Assembly (NCBI GenBank): GCA_030530685.1
Contig: JAUMUM010000008.1
Coordinates: forward strand, 29,337-93,336
DNA from: Actinomycetaceae bacterium
Lineage (GTDB): Bacteria; Actinomycetota; Actinomycetes; Actinomycetales; Actinomycetaceae
Reading direction: 5' to 3'
DNA: 64,000 nt
Shown: positions 26,756-35,275 of the stretch, piece after piece
How positions within the stretch are numbered: the stretch's first letter is position 1
Layout of the letters: every line of letters begins with the position of its first letter
Program-made: the position numbers and the translations under genes
The notes under the pieces: model-generated
The model's database searches: none
What the model was told of the DNA's origin: nothing
The model's input: only the letters and a program-made list of their open reading frames with translations

Positions 26756-26818
26756 CGGCCCGAGAAGGTAGGTGCGGCCAGCAGGCACAGCCGACGGCCC
26801 GAGAGGCAGGCGCGGCCA
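26756..26818. repeat. Imperfect 24-base direct repeat between dedA and coaA
   Basis: CGGCCCGAGA-GG-AGG-GCGGCCA occurs at 26756-26780 and 26795-26818. More decayed relatives occupy the rest of the 173-base convergent gap (26722-26894). No terminator hairpin is obvious. Confidence 0.55.
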
Positions 26819-26894
26819 ATGACACGGGTCAATGGCGTGGGCCGCGGCTCAAAGTAGGAGTCGATAGCGGTCCGAAGTAGACAACGGCGGCCCC

Positions 26895-27839
26895 TCACAG
26901 CTTGCGCAGATGCACCAGCTCGATCCGGTGGTTGGACCCCTTGCGCAGGACGACGTCGGCCCGCGACCGCGTCGGCTCGATGTTCTCAATGAGGTTCGGC
27001 CGGTTGATCGTGTCCCAGATCCCGCTGGCGCGTTCGAGCAGGTCCTCGACGGGGATCGTGGCGAACTGGTGGAAGTAGGCGCCGGGCTGGTTGAAGGCCA
27101 CCTCGCGCAACTTGACGATGCGATCGAGGTACCAGGTGCGGATGTCCCGCTCGTCGGCGTCGACGTAGATGGAGATGTCGAAGAAGTCCGAGACGGCCAC
27201 GTGGCTATTGACGCTGGTGAGCTTGGGCGGTTGCAGGACGTTGAGGCCTTCGAGGATGAGGATGTCGGGGTGGGTGACCTCGATGTGCTTGCCCTCAACG
27301 ATGTCGTAGACGACATGATCGTAGATGGGCGCGCGCACGCGCTCCTGTCCGCTTTTGACCGCGCTGAGGAAGCTGAGCAGTGCCTGGCGGTCGTAGGATT
27401 CGGGGAAGCCCTTGCGCTGCATGAGGCCGCGCCGTTCGAGCTCGGCGTTGGGGAAGAGGAAGCCGTCGGTCGTGACGAGCTCGACCTTCGGGGTGGCCGG
27501 CCAGCGCCGCAGCAGCTCGCGCAGCAGCCGGGCCGTCGTCGACTTGCCCACGGCGACCGAGCCGGCGATGCCGATGACAAAGGGCGTGCGCCGCTCCTTC
27601 AGCCCCAGAAAGCGTGAGGTCTTCGAATGCAGGGCCCCAACCTCGGCCGAGTACATCTGCAGCAGGGCGGACAGCGGACGGTAGACGGCGTCCGCCTCGC
27701 GCAGGTCAATGGGGTCGCCCAGGGCCGACAGGCGGCGGATGTCGCCGTGGGTCAGTGGCAGGGGCGTTGACTGGGCCAGCGCCGCCCATTCGTCATGGGT
27801 GAAGGTCACCACGTGCGACGGCGTCGTGGATACGTCCAT
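26895..27839 (-). CDS. coaA: Pantothenate kinase, type I
   Basis: CoaA phosphorylates pantothenate, the first step of coenzyme A synthesis. The P-loop is GIAGSVAVGKSTTARLL (about residue 90), followed by VTTDGFLFPN, GFPESYD and the feedback/substrate region with YDHVVYDIVEG; YLDRIVKLREVAF is near the end. The 314 residues from ATG 27839 match the family; the frame extends upstream but would overlap glmS. No ribosome binding site precedes the ATG; TAGACT lies eight bases upstream, which suggests a leaderless transcript. It is divergent from glmS with only 61 bases between the start codons. Confidence 0.95.
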   Translation of the reverse strand: MDVSTTPSHVVTFTHDEWAALAQSTPLPLTHGDIRRLSALGDPIDLREADAVYRPLSALLQMYSAEVGALHSKTSRFLGLKERRTPFVIGIAGSVAVGKSTTARLLRELLRRWPATPKVELVTTDGFLFPNAELERRGLMQRKGFPESYDRQALLSFLSAVKSGQERVRAPIYDHVVYDIVEGKHIEVTHPDILILEGLNVLQPPKLTSVNSHVAVSDFFDISIYVDADERDIRTWYLDRIVKLREVAFNQPGAYFHQFATIPVEDLLERASGIWDTINRPNLIENIEPTRSRADVVLRKGSNHRIELVHLRKL

Positions 27840-27847
27840 GGACAGTG

Positions 27848-27853
27848 AGTCTA
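27848..27853 (-). promoter_or_regulatory. -10 box of coaA
   Basis: TAGACT on the minus strand, eight bases before the coaA ATG. TTGGAA, 19 bases further upstream, is a possible -35. With no Shine-Dalgarno sequence, the mRNA would be leaderless or nearly so. Confidence 0.42.
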
Positions 27854-27887
27854 CGCGAGGATCCGGGCGAGATTCCAAGTGCGTGAG

Positions 27888-27893
27888 TACACT
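27888..27893 (+). promoter_or_regulatory. -10 box of glmS
   Basis: TACACT ends seven bases before the glmS ATG, placing the transcription start at the start codon. No clear -35 is seen. This promoter and the coaA promoter share 61 bases. Confidence 0.42.
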
Positions 27894-27900
27894 TGGGGAC

Positions 27901-29760
27901 ATGTGTGGAATCGTTGGATATGTAGGCTCGGGTGCGGCCAGTTCCCGCCCGCTCGAGGTCGTGCTGGCAGGCCTGGCACGGCTTGAATATAGGGGATACG
28001 ACAGCGCCGGTGTGGCAGTCGTTTCGCAGGATGGGATGCGCACGGTCAAGAGGGCCGGGCGCCTGGACAACCTGACGGGCGCGCTGGAGGCGGACCGGCT
28101 GCCGGACGCCAACGCCGCGATCGGCCACACGCGATGGGCCACGCACGGGGGGCCGACGGATACCAACGCGCACCCCCACGTTAGCTTCGACGGGCGTGTG
28201 GCCGTTGTGCACAACGGGATCATCGAAAACTACCAGCAGCTCGGGGCGCAGCTGGCCGAGCGCGGCATCACCGTCACCTCCCAGACGGACACGGAGATCG
28301 CCGCCCACCACCTGGCCATCGAGCTGGAGAAAGACGGGGACCTGCTCGCCGCCATGTGCCGCCTGGCATCCCGCCTGGAGGGCTCGTTCACGCTCGTCGG
28401 GCTGGACGCGAACAACCCGGGCGAGGTCGTGGCGGCGCGGCGCAACTCGCCGCTCGTCGTCGGCCTGGGCGAAGGCGAAAACTTCCTCGGCTCGGATGTG
28501 GCTGCCTTCGTCGGCTGCACGAGCAGTGCCCTGGAACTCGGCCAGGACCTGGTCGTCAGGATCCGACCGGACGAGGTCACCGTCGTCGACTTCGACGGCA
28601 AGGCGGCCGAGGGCAAGCCCTTCGAGGTCGACTGGGACATTTCCGCCGCCGTCAAGGACGGCTATGAGACGTTCATGGACAAGGAGATCCACGAGGAGCC
28701 GCGCGCCGTGTCCGAAACCCTGCGCGGCCGCACGAGCATCGAGGGGCGCCTCATGCTCGATGAGCTGCGCATCGACGAATCGGTCCTGCGGTCCGTGGAC
28801 AAGATCATCGTCGTGGCCTGCGGGACGGCGGCCTACGCCGGCCACGTGGCCAAGTACGCGATCGAGCACTGGTGCCGCATCCCCGTCGAGGTCGAACTCG
28901 CCCACGAGTTCCGCTACCGCGACCCCGTTGTGGGGGAGAAGACCCTGGTCGTGGCCATCTCCCAGTCCGGCGAGACCATGGACACGCTCATGGCCATCCG
29001 CCACGCCCGCGAGCAGAGCTCCAAGGTGCTGGCGATCGTCAACACTCACGGGTCGACCATTGCCCGCGAGTCCGACGCTGTGCTCTACACGCACGCCGGG
29101 CCCGAGGTGGCGGTCGCCTCGACCAAGGCCTTCATCGCCCAGATCACGGCGTGCTACCTGCTCGGCCTCTACCTGGCCGAACTGCGCGGCAACAAGTACG
29201 TCGACGAGGTCGCCACCTACCTCGCCGAGCTCGGCAAGATGCCGGCGCGCATCGAGCAGGTCCTGCGCTCCGAGGAGAGCGTGCGCGAGTTGGCCCGCGC
29301 GCTGGGCGACGTCGACTCCGTGCTCTTCCTGGGGCGCCACGTCGGCTTCCCGGTTGCGCTCGAGGGCGCGCTCAAGCTCAAGGAGCTCGCCTACATTCAC
29401 GCGGAGGGCTTCGCGGCCGGCGAGCTCAAGCACGGCCCCATCGCCCTCATCGAACAGGACTTGCCGGTCTTCTTCATCGTCCCGACGCCGCGCCGCCCGC
29501 TGCTGCACGCCAAGGTCATCTCCAACCTCCAGGAGGTGCGGGCCCGCGGGGCGCGCACGATCGTCATCGCGGAGGAGGGCGACGACGAGGCAGCCACCCA
29601 CGCGAGCGAGGTCTTCTGGGTGCCGCGCACGACGCCGACCCTCATGATGCCGCTCGTGACCGTCGTGCCGCTGCAGATATTCGCCTGCGAGCTGGCCAAG
29701 GTCAAGGGCTACGACGTCGACAAGCCGCGAAACCTGGCCAAGTCGGTCACGGTCGAATGA
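27901..29760 (+). CDS. glmS: Glutamine-fructose-6-phosphate aminotransferase (isomerizing)
   Basis: GlmS makes glucosamine-6-phosphate from fructose-6-phosphate and glutamine, committing carbon to cell-wall amino sugars. The N-terminal nucleophile Cys2 is in MCGIVGYVG, with GHTRWATHGGPTDTNAHPH in the glutaminase domain. Two SIS domains follow (ISQSGETMDTLMAI, then the second around LGRHVGFPVALEGALKLKE), and the C-terminus ends KPRNLAKSVTVE. The frame opens at 27709, but the mature N-terminal Cys fixes the ATG at 27901 (619 residues). The stop overlaps the nnr start (ATGA). Confidence 0.97.
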   Translation: MCGIVGYVGSGAASSRPLEVVLAGLARLEYRGYDSAGVAVVSQDGMRTVKRAGRLDNLTGALEADRLPDANAAIGHTRWATHGGPTDTNAHPHVSFDGRVAVVHNGIIENYQQLGAQLAERGITVTSQTDTEIAAHHLAIELEKDGDLLAAMCRLASRLEGSFTLVGLDANNPGEVVAARRNSPLVVGLGEGENFLGSDVAAFVGCTSSALELGQDLVVRIRPDEVTVVDFDGKAAEGKPFEVDWDISAAVKDGYETFMDKEIHEEPRAVSETLRGRTSIEGRLMLDELRIDESVLRSVDKIIVVACGTAAYAGHVAKYAIEHWCRIPVEVELAHEFRYRDPVVGEKTLVVAISQSGETMDTLMAIRHAREQSSKVLAIVNTHGSTIARESDAVLYTHAGPEVAVASTKAFIAQITACYLLGLYLAELRGNKYVDEVATYLAELGKMPARIEQVLRSEESVRELARALGDVDSVLFLGRHVGFPVALEGALKLKELAYIHAEGFAAGELKHGPIALIEQDLPVFFIVPTPRRPLLHAKVISNLQEVRARGARTIVIAEEGDDEAATHASEVFWVPRTTPTLMMPLVTVVPLQIFACELAKVKGYDVDKPRNLAKSVTVE

Positions 29761-31265
29761 TCCGCGCATACCGGGCTGCCGATGTGCGCGCCGCCGAGCA
29801 GCCCCTGCTGGACGCCAGCGAGCCGCTCATGGAGCGCGCCTCGGGGGCGCTGGCGATCGCGGTGGCGCGCCTGATGGGTGGCACGTACGGCCGCCGCGCC
29901 CTCGTGCTCGCCGGTGCCGGGAACAATGGGGCGGACGCACTGTATGCCGGGGCCTGGCTGGCCCGGCGCGGCATGAACGTGGCGGGCCTCCTGGCTGGTG
30001 ATGTGCACGCGCAGGCCCTGGCCGCCGCCGAGCGCGCCGGGGTCCGCACGGTCGTGCTGAACGAGGCGGCCGGGCCGGATGCGGTGGTCGGATTGGATGA
30101 GCCGAACGGGCTGAACGACGCGGCAGGGCTGAACGACGCGGCCAGCGAAGTCGCGGAGACCGCGGCCAGGGCCGACGTGTGGATCGACGGCCTGCTCGGC
30201 ATCGGCGCTCGCGGCGGCCTGCGCGAGCCGCTGGCCGGCCACGTGCGCCGGCTCAACGCCATGCGCGCGGGCCAGAAGGTGGTCGCCGTCGACGTCCCCT
30301 CGGGCATCGGCGTGGACGACGGTACCGTGGAAGGCCCGGTCCTGGCCGCCGACCTCACGGTGACGATGGGCGCGCCCAAGCCGGGCCTCTACCTCGAACC
30401 CGCCCGGCGTTACGTGGGCCGCGTCGAAACCTGCGACATCGGCCTGACGTTCGAGGGCGAGCCGGCCCTCGTCATCCTCCAGCGCGAGGACGCCGAGCGC
30501 CTCGTGCGCGTGCCGGGGCCCGACTCCCACAAGTACACGCGCGGTGTGGTCGGCATTATGGCCGGCTCCGAGCGCTTCCCGGGCGCGGGCTTCATGTGCG
30601 TCGACGCCGCCCTGGCCACGGGCCCCGGAATGGTGCGCTACGCCGGGACGCGCTTCCTGGCTCAGAGGATGGTCGACCGCCACCCGGAATGCGTGCTCGG
30701 CGACGGCCGGGTCGACGCCTGGGTGCTGGGGCCGGGCATCGACATGGACGACGACCGCGCCGCCAGCGAAGTGGCGCGGCGCCTCCAGCTCGCGCTGACG
30801 GAGCAGATCCCCGTCGTGCTCGACGCCGGGGCCATTGCTCTGGCCACCCGGGTCGAGTGCAGCGAGCGGGTGGTCCTCACGCCGCACGCGGGCGAGATAG
30901 CCGCCCTGCTGACGAGCCTGGGCGAGGCGACCTCGCGCGCCGACGTCGAGGCCGCTCCCGCGCGCGCCGCCCGTCTGGCCGCCACGATCACGGGCGCGAC
31001 CGTTGTGCTCAAGGGGGCCGTCGACATCGCCTGCACGGCCGACGGCCCCCTGCACGCCCAAAGCGGCCCCGCCTGGCGGGCCACGGCCGGGGCGGGCGAC
31101 GTGCTCGCGGGGATCCTCGGCACATTCCTGGCCCAGTCGATCGCGCCGGTGCGAGCCGCGGCCCTGGCGGCCTACGTCCACGGCCTGGCAAGCCCCGCCG
31201 GCCCGGCCCGCGCCACGGATATCGCGGCGCGCATTCCCCGCGTTCTGGCAGAATTGGCGTCATGA
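29757..31265 (+). CDS. nnr: Bifunctional NAD(P)HX epimerase / dehydratase
   Basis: This enzyme repairs hydrated NADH and NADPH. The N-terminal YjeF_N epimerase domain (about 1-225) has VLAGAGNNGADALYAGAWLA and VAVDVPSGIGVDDG. The C-terminal ribokinase-like dehydratase domain has KYTRGVVGIMAGS, WVLGPGIDMDDD, LTPHAGEIAAL and the catalytic-region AGAGDVLAGILGT. It has 502 residues. Within the first domain a Gly/Leu/Asn/Asp-rich insertion contains two exact copies of an 18-base unit (30108-30143; GLNDAA twice). The start overlaps glmS and the stop overlaps alr, so the genes are coupled. Confidence 0.92.
   Translation: MIRAYRAADVRAAEQPLLDASEPLMERASGALAIAVARLMGGTYGRRALVLAGAGNNGADALYAGAWLARRGMNVAGLLAGDVHAQALAAAERAGVRTVVLNEAAGPDAVVGLDEPNGLNDAAGLNDAASEVAETAARADVWIDGLLGIGARGGLREPLAGHVRRLNAMRAGQKVVAVDVPSGIGVDDGTVEGPVLAADLTVTMGAPKPGLYLEPARRYVGRVETCDIGLTFEGEPALVILQREDAERLVRVPGPDSHKYTRGVVGIMAGSERFPGAGFMCVDAALATGPGMVRYAGTRFLAQRMVDRHPECVLGDGRVDAWVLGPGIDMDDDRAASEVARRLQLALTEQIPVVLDAGAIALATRVECSERVVLTPHAGEIAALLTSLGEATSRADVEAAPARAARLAATITGATVVLKGAVDIACTADGPLHAQSGPAWRATAGAGDVLAGILGTFLAQSIAPVRAAALAAYVHGLASPAGPARATDIAARIPRVLAELAS
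30108..30143. repeat. Two 18-base tandem units in nnr
   Basis: GGGCTGAACGACGCGGCm occurs twice back to back and encodes GLNDAA twice. A weaker related unit (GLDEPN) lies just upstream. The repeat is in frame. Confidence 0.75.
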
Positions 31266-32383
31266 TCTCCTATCCCGCGCAGGCCAGCATCGACCTGACG
31301 GCCATACGCGACAACCTCGACCTCGTCCGCGAGTCGATCGACGGTCAGGCCGTCATGGCCGTCGTTAAGGCCGATGCCTACGGTCACGGCCGCGGCCCCG
31401 TGGCCAAGGCAGCCCTCGACCGCGCCGAATACCTGGGCGCGGCACAGCTGGGTGAGGCGATCGAGCTTCGCGGCGAGGTCGGCCCCGGGCCGAAGATCCT
31501 CGCGTGGATCTACGGCCGCGATCAGAGCCTGGACGGGGCATTGGCCGCCGACATCGAGCTGTCCATCGGCGCGCCGTGGGCCATTGATGCGCTCGACGAA
31601 GCTGTCGCCCGCACCGGCATTGCAGCGCGCGTGCACCTGAAGGTCGACACGGGCATGGCTCGCGGCGGCTTCAACCTCGGCGACATTCCGGACGCTGCCC
31701 GCCGCCTGCGCCGCCTGGAGGCCGAGGGTAAGGCGAGCGTCGTGGGCCTGTGGAGCCACCTCGCCCGCGCCGACGAGCCGGACTGCTCCCTGACGGCCAG
31801 GCAGATCGCCGCCTTCGAACAGGCTCGCCACGCGGCCCGCGACGTCGGCCTGAAGCTGCGGATCCTCCACCTGGCCAATTCGGCCGGCGCCCTGTGGCAC
31901 CCGGCCGCCCGCTACGACATGGTCCGCCCCGGCATCGTCATGTACGGCCTGTCGCCCAACCCCGAGGAGGCCACGGCTCGGCAGATGGGGCTTCGCGCGG
32001 CCATGACGCTCAGCGCCAGCCTCATCGTCGACCGCGAGGTGCCCGCCGGGACCGGCATCTCCTACGGTCACACCGAGGTCACCGAGTCCGACGGCCGCCT
32101 GGGCGTCGTGCCGCTGGGCTACGGCGATGGCATACCGAGGGCCGCCTCCAGCCGGGCGCCCGTTTCGATCGGCGGCGTGCGCACGCCCATCAGGGGGCGG
32201 GTGTGCATGGACCAGTTCGTCGTCGGCTTGCCATCCGGCGCGGCGGCCGGGGACGCCGTCGACCTTTTCGGCGACGGCGAAAGCCTGCCGACAGCCGACG
32301 AATGGGCGCAGGCCTGCGGCACCATAGGCTATGAGATCGTCACCCGTCTTGGGCCGCGTGTTCCGCGCCGCTATCATGGGTGA
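31262..32383 (+). CDS. alr: Alanine racemase
   Basis: Alr makes D-alanine for peptidoglycan with PLP. The PLP lysine is Lys36 in VVKADAYGHG; the second catalytic base is the Tyr in GISYGHTE. HLKVDTGMARGGF and GRVCMDQFVV are family motifs. The 373 residues are normal length. The ATG overlaps the nnr stop (ATGA). The order nnr-alr-tsaE is common in actinobacteria. Confidence 0.95.
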   Translation: MISYPAQASIDLTAIRDNLDLVRESIDGQAVMAVVKADAYGHGRGPVAKAALDRAEYLGAAQLGEAIELRGEVGPGPKILAWIYGRDQSLDGALAADIELSIGAPWAIDALDEAVARTGIAARVHLKVDTGMARGGFNLGDIPDAARRLRRLEAEGKASVVGLWSHLARADEPDCSLTARQIAAFEQARHAARDVGLKLRILHLANSAGALWHPAARYDMVRPGIVMYGLSPNPEEATARQMGLRAAMTLSASLIVDREVPAGTGISYGHTEVTESDGRLGVVPLGYGDGIPRAASSRAPVSIGGVRTPIRGRVCMDQFVVGLPSGAAAGDAVDLFGDGESLPTADEWAQACGTIGYEIVTRLGPRVPRRYHG

Positions 32384-32387
32384 CGCT

Positions 32388-32897
32388 ATGGAAGAACTGG
32401 ATGTCCCTATCCTTCAGGCGGAGGATATGCGTCGGCTCGGTGCCTGCCTCGGGCAGGTGCTGGACGGTGGGGACCTCGTCGTCCTCGACGGGCCGCTCGG
32501 CGCGGGCAAGACGACGCTCACGCAGGGCATCGCGCAGGGCATGCGGGTCGGCGGGCGCGTGGCCTCGCCCACATTCGTCATCGCGCGCGTGCACGCGTCG
32601 ACCGTCGGCGGTCCGGACCTCGTCCACGTCGACGCCTACAGACTCGGCTCCCTCGAGGAACTCGACGCCCTGGATCTCGATGCCTCACTCGATTCTTCCG
32701 TCACGGTGGTCGAATGGGGCAGGGGCAAGGTCGAAGTCCTTTCGCCCGACCGCCTGCTTGTGACCATTGCCCGCCCCGAGGGTGGCGAGGGCGAGGTCGA
32801 CGACCTCTTCGAAGATTCTCCCCGCCAGGTTCGGCTTGGCGCCTGTGGCCCGCGCTCCCAGAAGGTCCTTGACGCCGTGAGGGTGAAGTGCGCGTGA
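32388..32897 (+). CDS. tsaE: tRNA t6A biosynthesis ATPase TsaE
   Basis: TsaE is the ATPase that recycles the TsaB-TsaD complex, which makes threonylcarbamoyladenosine at tRNA position 37. Walker A is DGPLGAGKTTL; SPTFVIARVH, HVDAYRLGS and TVVEWGRG are family motifs. I choose ATG 32388, four bases after GGGTGA (169 residues); ATG 32376, overlapping the alr stop, is the alternative. It overlaps the next gene by ten bases. Confidence 0.92.
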   Translation: MEELDVPILQAEDMRRLGACLGQVLDGGDLVVLDGPLGAGKTTLTQGIAQGMRVGGRVASPTFVIARVHASTVGGPDLVHVDAYRLGSLEELDALDLDASLDSSVTVVEWGRGKVEVLSPDRLLVTIARPEGGEGEVDDLFEDSPRQVRLGACGPRSQKVLDAVRVKCA

Positions 32898-33883
32898 AGA
32901 AGTGGATGAGGGGCCCGTGCGTGGCGGCGGCGCTGATCGTGGCAGGCTCCGGCGCCTGTCCCGCCACCGGAGTCGGGTCCGCAGAGTGTTCCGAAGCGGC
33001 GGTCAGGGTGGCGGTGACGAACCAAGCAAGCCAGACGAGCCCGAGCCAGTCGCCCAGCGGCCAGGGGCTGGGACGGGCGGCATCGGCCGAGGAATGGTTT
33101 GCGACGTTGGCCAGCGCCGTCGTGCGCGACCGGGCCGGGATCGACCTCAAGGACCTGAGTCAGGACGAGGTCGACGCACTCGAGGTCGGCACGCCAATCA
33201 ATGCCTTCGCCTTCGACGAGGTGTCCGGCCGGCAGGACTCCGACACCCCGACAATCGTCGAGTCCAACTACTGGATCGCCCCGCTCCTTCTCAACGGCCA
33301 GCCCGTGGCCACGCTCGGGATAGTTTTCAAGGACGGCGAGGCCTCCTCCGCCGTCCTGACCGACAACGCGTCCTTCGCCGAGGCCGTCAACGCCCCCGAG
33401 TCCGGCGCGCGCATCGTCGTCGACCCCTCGATCAAGGGCTGGTTCATCGTTTTCGCCGATGACACGATCAGCCCCCTCGACTCCGGGGCGAGGGAGGCCC
33501 TCGCGGGCCTCATGCCGCTGTCGGAATTCGGTACAGTCCGCCGCAACTTCGTCCAATCCGAGCAGAGCGTCAGCACCGCCACGGACGGCGAGGCCAATGA
33601 GCCTTCGGGCCGGGTAAGTAGCACGACGACGCTCCTGGCGGTGCTCGGCATCGTTGTGCTCCTCGTGATCGGAGGGGCCTTCTTCAGGCTCTGGCACGAG
33701 TCGGCCAAGCGCCAGGAGTCCGCCAAGCGCGACGAGGCGAAGGGCGCGCCGCCGACGTCGGCCGAGGACGGTGCGCAGGGTGATCAGTGCGCTCAAGGTC
33801 CGCGAACATTCCTGACGGAGACCGGCGAAATGGTCCGCATCTACGAAAGGCCCAAGAGGACGAAGGAAGGGGAGTCGCAGTGA
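32888..33883 (+). CDS. Hypothetical exported protein with C-terminal membrane anchor
   Basis: No family recognised. The product has 331 residues. A basic N-terminus and hydrophobic segment (about 10-25) look like a signal peptide. An extracytoplasmic domain of about 200 residues follows, with NYWIAPLLLNGQPVATLGIVF and GWFIVFADD as its most structured stretches, then a single membrane segment (about 248-268) and a charged cytoplasmic tail of 60 residues. The start is GTG 32888, overlapping tsaE by ten bases; GTG 32894 is possible. It overlaps tsaB by GTGA, so it is co-translated within the tsaE-tsaB-rimI group. Confidence 0.7.
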   Translation: MRVKKWMRGPCVAAALIVAGSGACPATGVGSAECSEAAVRVAVTNQASQTSPSQSPSGQGLGRAASAEEWFATLASAVVRDRAGIDLKDLSQDEVDALEVGTPINAFAFDEVSGRQDSDTPTIVESNYWIAPLLLNGQPVATLGIVFKDGEASSAVLTDNASFAEAVNAPESGARIVVDPSIKGWFIVFADDTISPLDSGAREALAGLMPLSEFGTVRRNFVQSEQSVSTATDGEANEPSGRVSSTTTLLAVLGIVVLLVIGGAFFRLWHESAKRQESAKRDEAKGAPPTSAEDGAQGDQCAQGPRTFLTETGEMVRIYERPKRTKEGESQ

Positions 33884-34494
33884 CGACGCTGACCATCGAC
33901 ACGTCGGATCGGTCGATCGTCGGACTGGTATCGCCGGACTTCGAGGAGCTCGCCTGCGCGCAGGCAGAGGACGCCCGACACCACGTCGAGTCGCTGACCC
34001 CCATGGTCCGTGACGTTGTGGCAGGCACGCGCCCCGACTCGATCGTCGTCGGCACGGGCCCGGCGGCGTTCACGGGCCTGCGCGCCGGACTCGTAACGGC
34101 TCGCGCGCTCGCCCGCGGCTGGGGCATTCCCCTCCGCGGTGTCTCGTCGCTGGAAGTTCTGGCCTTCGGCGCGATCGCAGCCGGCGCCGACGAAGCGGTG
34201 GCGGCCATCGACGCCAAGCGCGGCGAGCTCTTCACCCTGCACGCTCGCGCCGGAGCGGACGGTGGCATCGACGTGATCTCGGGTCCGCGGATCGTCGCGC
34301 CCAGTGATCTGCCGGCCGACGTGACGCTCGTCACCCACAGGCCCGGGCTGTACCCCGAGCTGGAGGATGCCGTGCCCGGCGCGTGCCGCCCGGTCGACAT
34401 GGCTCGTCTGGCCGCCGCGCTCCTCGCCGCCGGCGCCGCGATGCCCACCGAGCCCCAGTACCTGCGGCGCCCCGACGTGCACGGTCGCCCGTGA
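33880..34494 (+). CDS. tsaB: tRNA t6A biosynthesis protein TsaB
   Basis: TsaB is the inactive ASKHA partner that forms a heterodimer with TsaD in t6A synthesis. The N-terminus TTLTIDTSDRSIVGL and the conserved GTGPAAFTGLRAGLVTARAL motif are clear, with AIDAKRGELF. There are 204 residues from GTG 33880, which overlaps the preceding stop (GTGA), after AAGGGGAG. The stop overlaps the next GTG start. Confidence 0.94.
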   Translation: MTTLTIDTSDRSIVGLVSPDFEELACAQAEDARHHVESLTPMVRDVVAGTRPDSIVVGTGPAAFTGLRAGLVTARALARGWGIPLRGVSSLEVLAFGAIAAGADEAVAAIDAKRGELFTLHARAGADGGIDVISGPRIVAPSDLPADVTLVTHRPGLYPELEDAVPGACRPVDMARLAAALLAAGAAMPTEPQYLRRPDVHGRP

Positions 34495-35141
34495 GCGATC
34501 CCTGGCGCCCGGACGCGGGCCACGTCGGGTCGCCCGTGAGTCCCGACCCGCCTTCGGCCGACGTCGGCCGGCAACCGCCGGGCCGAGCGCCATTGCCTTC
34601 ATGCCGCGCGCAGGCCGCGCCGTCGCCTTCGGGCGGCGTCCAGCCACCCGCCGGCCTCGCGCAGCACCCTGCAGGGCCCGATCACCGGCCCGCGACTTTC
34701 GTCCGGCCGCGTCCAGGGTGGGCGCGCGCTGCGGCCGACTTCGACGCACGCGTCTTCGGCCCCGATGCCTGGCCCTATGCCGTCTGGGTCGACGAGCTGG
34801 CAGCCGGCGCCGTCAGCACGTACCGCGCCCTGATCGAAGACGGCGGCGTCTCGGCCACGCCGTCAATCATCGCTCTGGGAGGCATCCGCGGCGGCATTGA
34901 AGCCGAAGTCCTGACCATCGGCGTCGCGCCATCACATCGCGGCCAGGGCTTAGGCGGCCTGCTCCTGGACGAACTGCTGAGCCTGGCCGCCGCCGACGGC
35001 GCCGAGGAGGTCTTCCTGGAGGTCCGCTCCCGGGGGGAAGTCGCCCGCCGACTCTACGAGTCCAGAGGCTTTGTCACGGTCGGATTGCGCCGAGGCTACT
35101 ACCGTGACGACGACGCCCTCATCATGCGTCTTGCGCTGTAA
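34491..35141 (+). CDS. rimI: RimI-like GNAT N-acetyltransferase with Pro-rich N-terminus
   Basis: Probable acetyltransferase of ribosomal protein S18 N-terminus or a related substrate. The GNAT core occupies about residues 70-216: ADFDARVFGPDAWPYAVWVDE, then the acetyl-CoA site VAPSHRGQGLGGLLLDELL and EVRSRGEVARRLYESRGF. The first about 65 residues are Pro/Gly/Ala/Ser-rich with no family counterpart. The GTG overlaps the tsaB stop (GTGA). An internal start closer to the domain is possible, but none has a clear ribosome binding site. It belongs to the usual tsaB-rimI-tsaD set, here split by sdhCAB. Confidence 0.85.
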   Translation: MSDPWRPDAGHVGSPVSPDPPSADVGRQPPGRAPLPSCRAQAAPSPSGGVQPPAGLAQHPAGPDHRPATFVRPRPGWARAAADFDARVFGPDAWPYAVWVDELAAGAVSTYRALIEDGGVSATPSIIALGGIRGGIEAEVLTIGVAPSHRGQGLGGLLLDELLSLAAADGAEEVFLEVRSRGEVARRLYESRGFVTVGLRRGYYRDDDALIMRLAL

Positions 35142-35263
35142 TCCGCCGATTCCTGGGACGTTCGTCGCGCCCGCCCGGGACCATTCGCGCTAACGGCCGG
35201 ATAATTTCGCAACGATATTTTTCCATATTTCCAATCGGGTGGGGAAGGGTCGAGGCGAACGAG

Positions 35264-35269
35264 TAGAGT
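35264..35269 (+). promoter_or_regulatory. -10 box of the sdhCAB operon
   Basis: TAGAGT ends six bases before the sdhC GTG start, and no Shine-Dalgarno sequence is present, so the transcript is probably leaderless. An AT-rich stretch (about 35200-35235) upstream is unusual for this region and may be a regulator-binding site; I see no clean palindrome in it. Confidence 0.42.
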
Positions 35270-35275
35270 CGAAGC

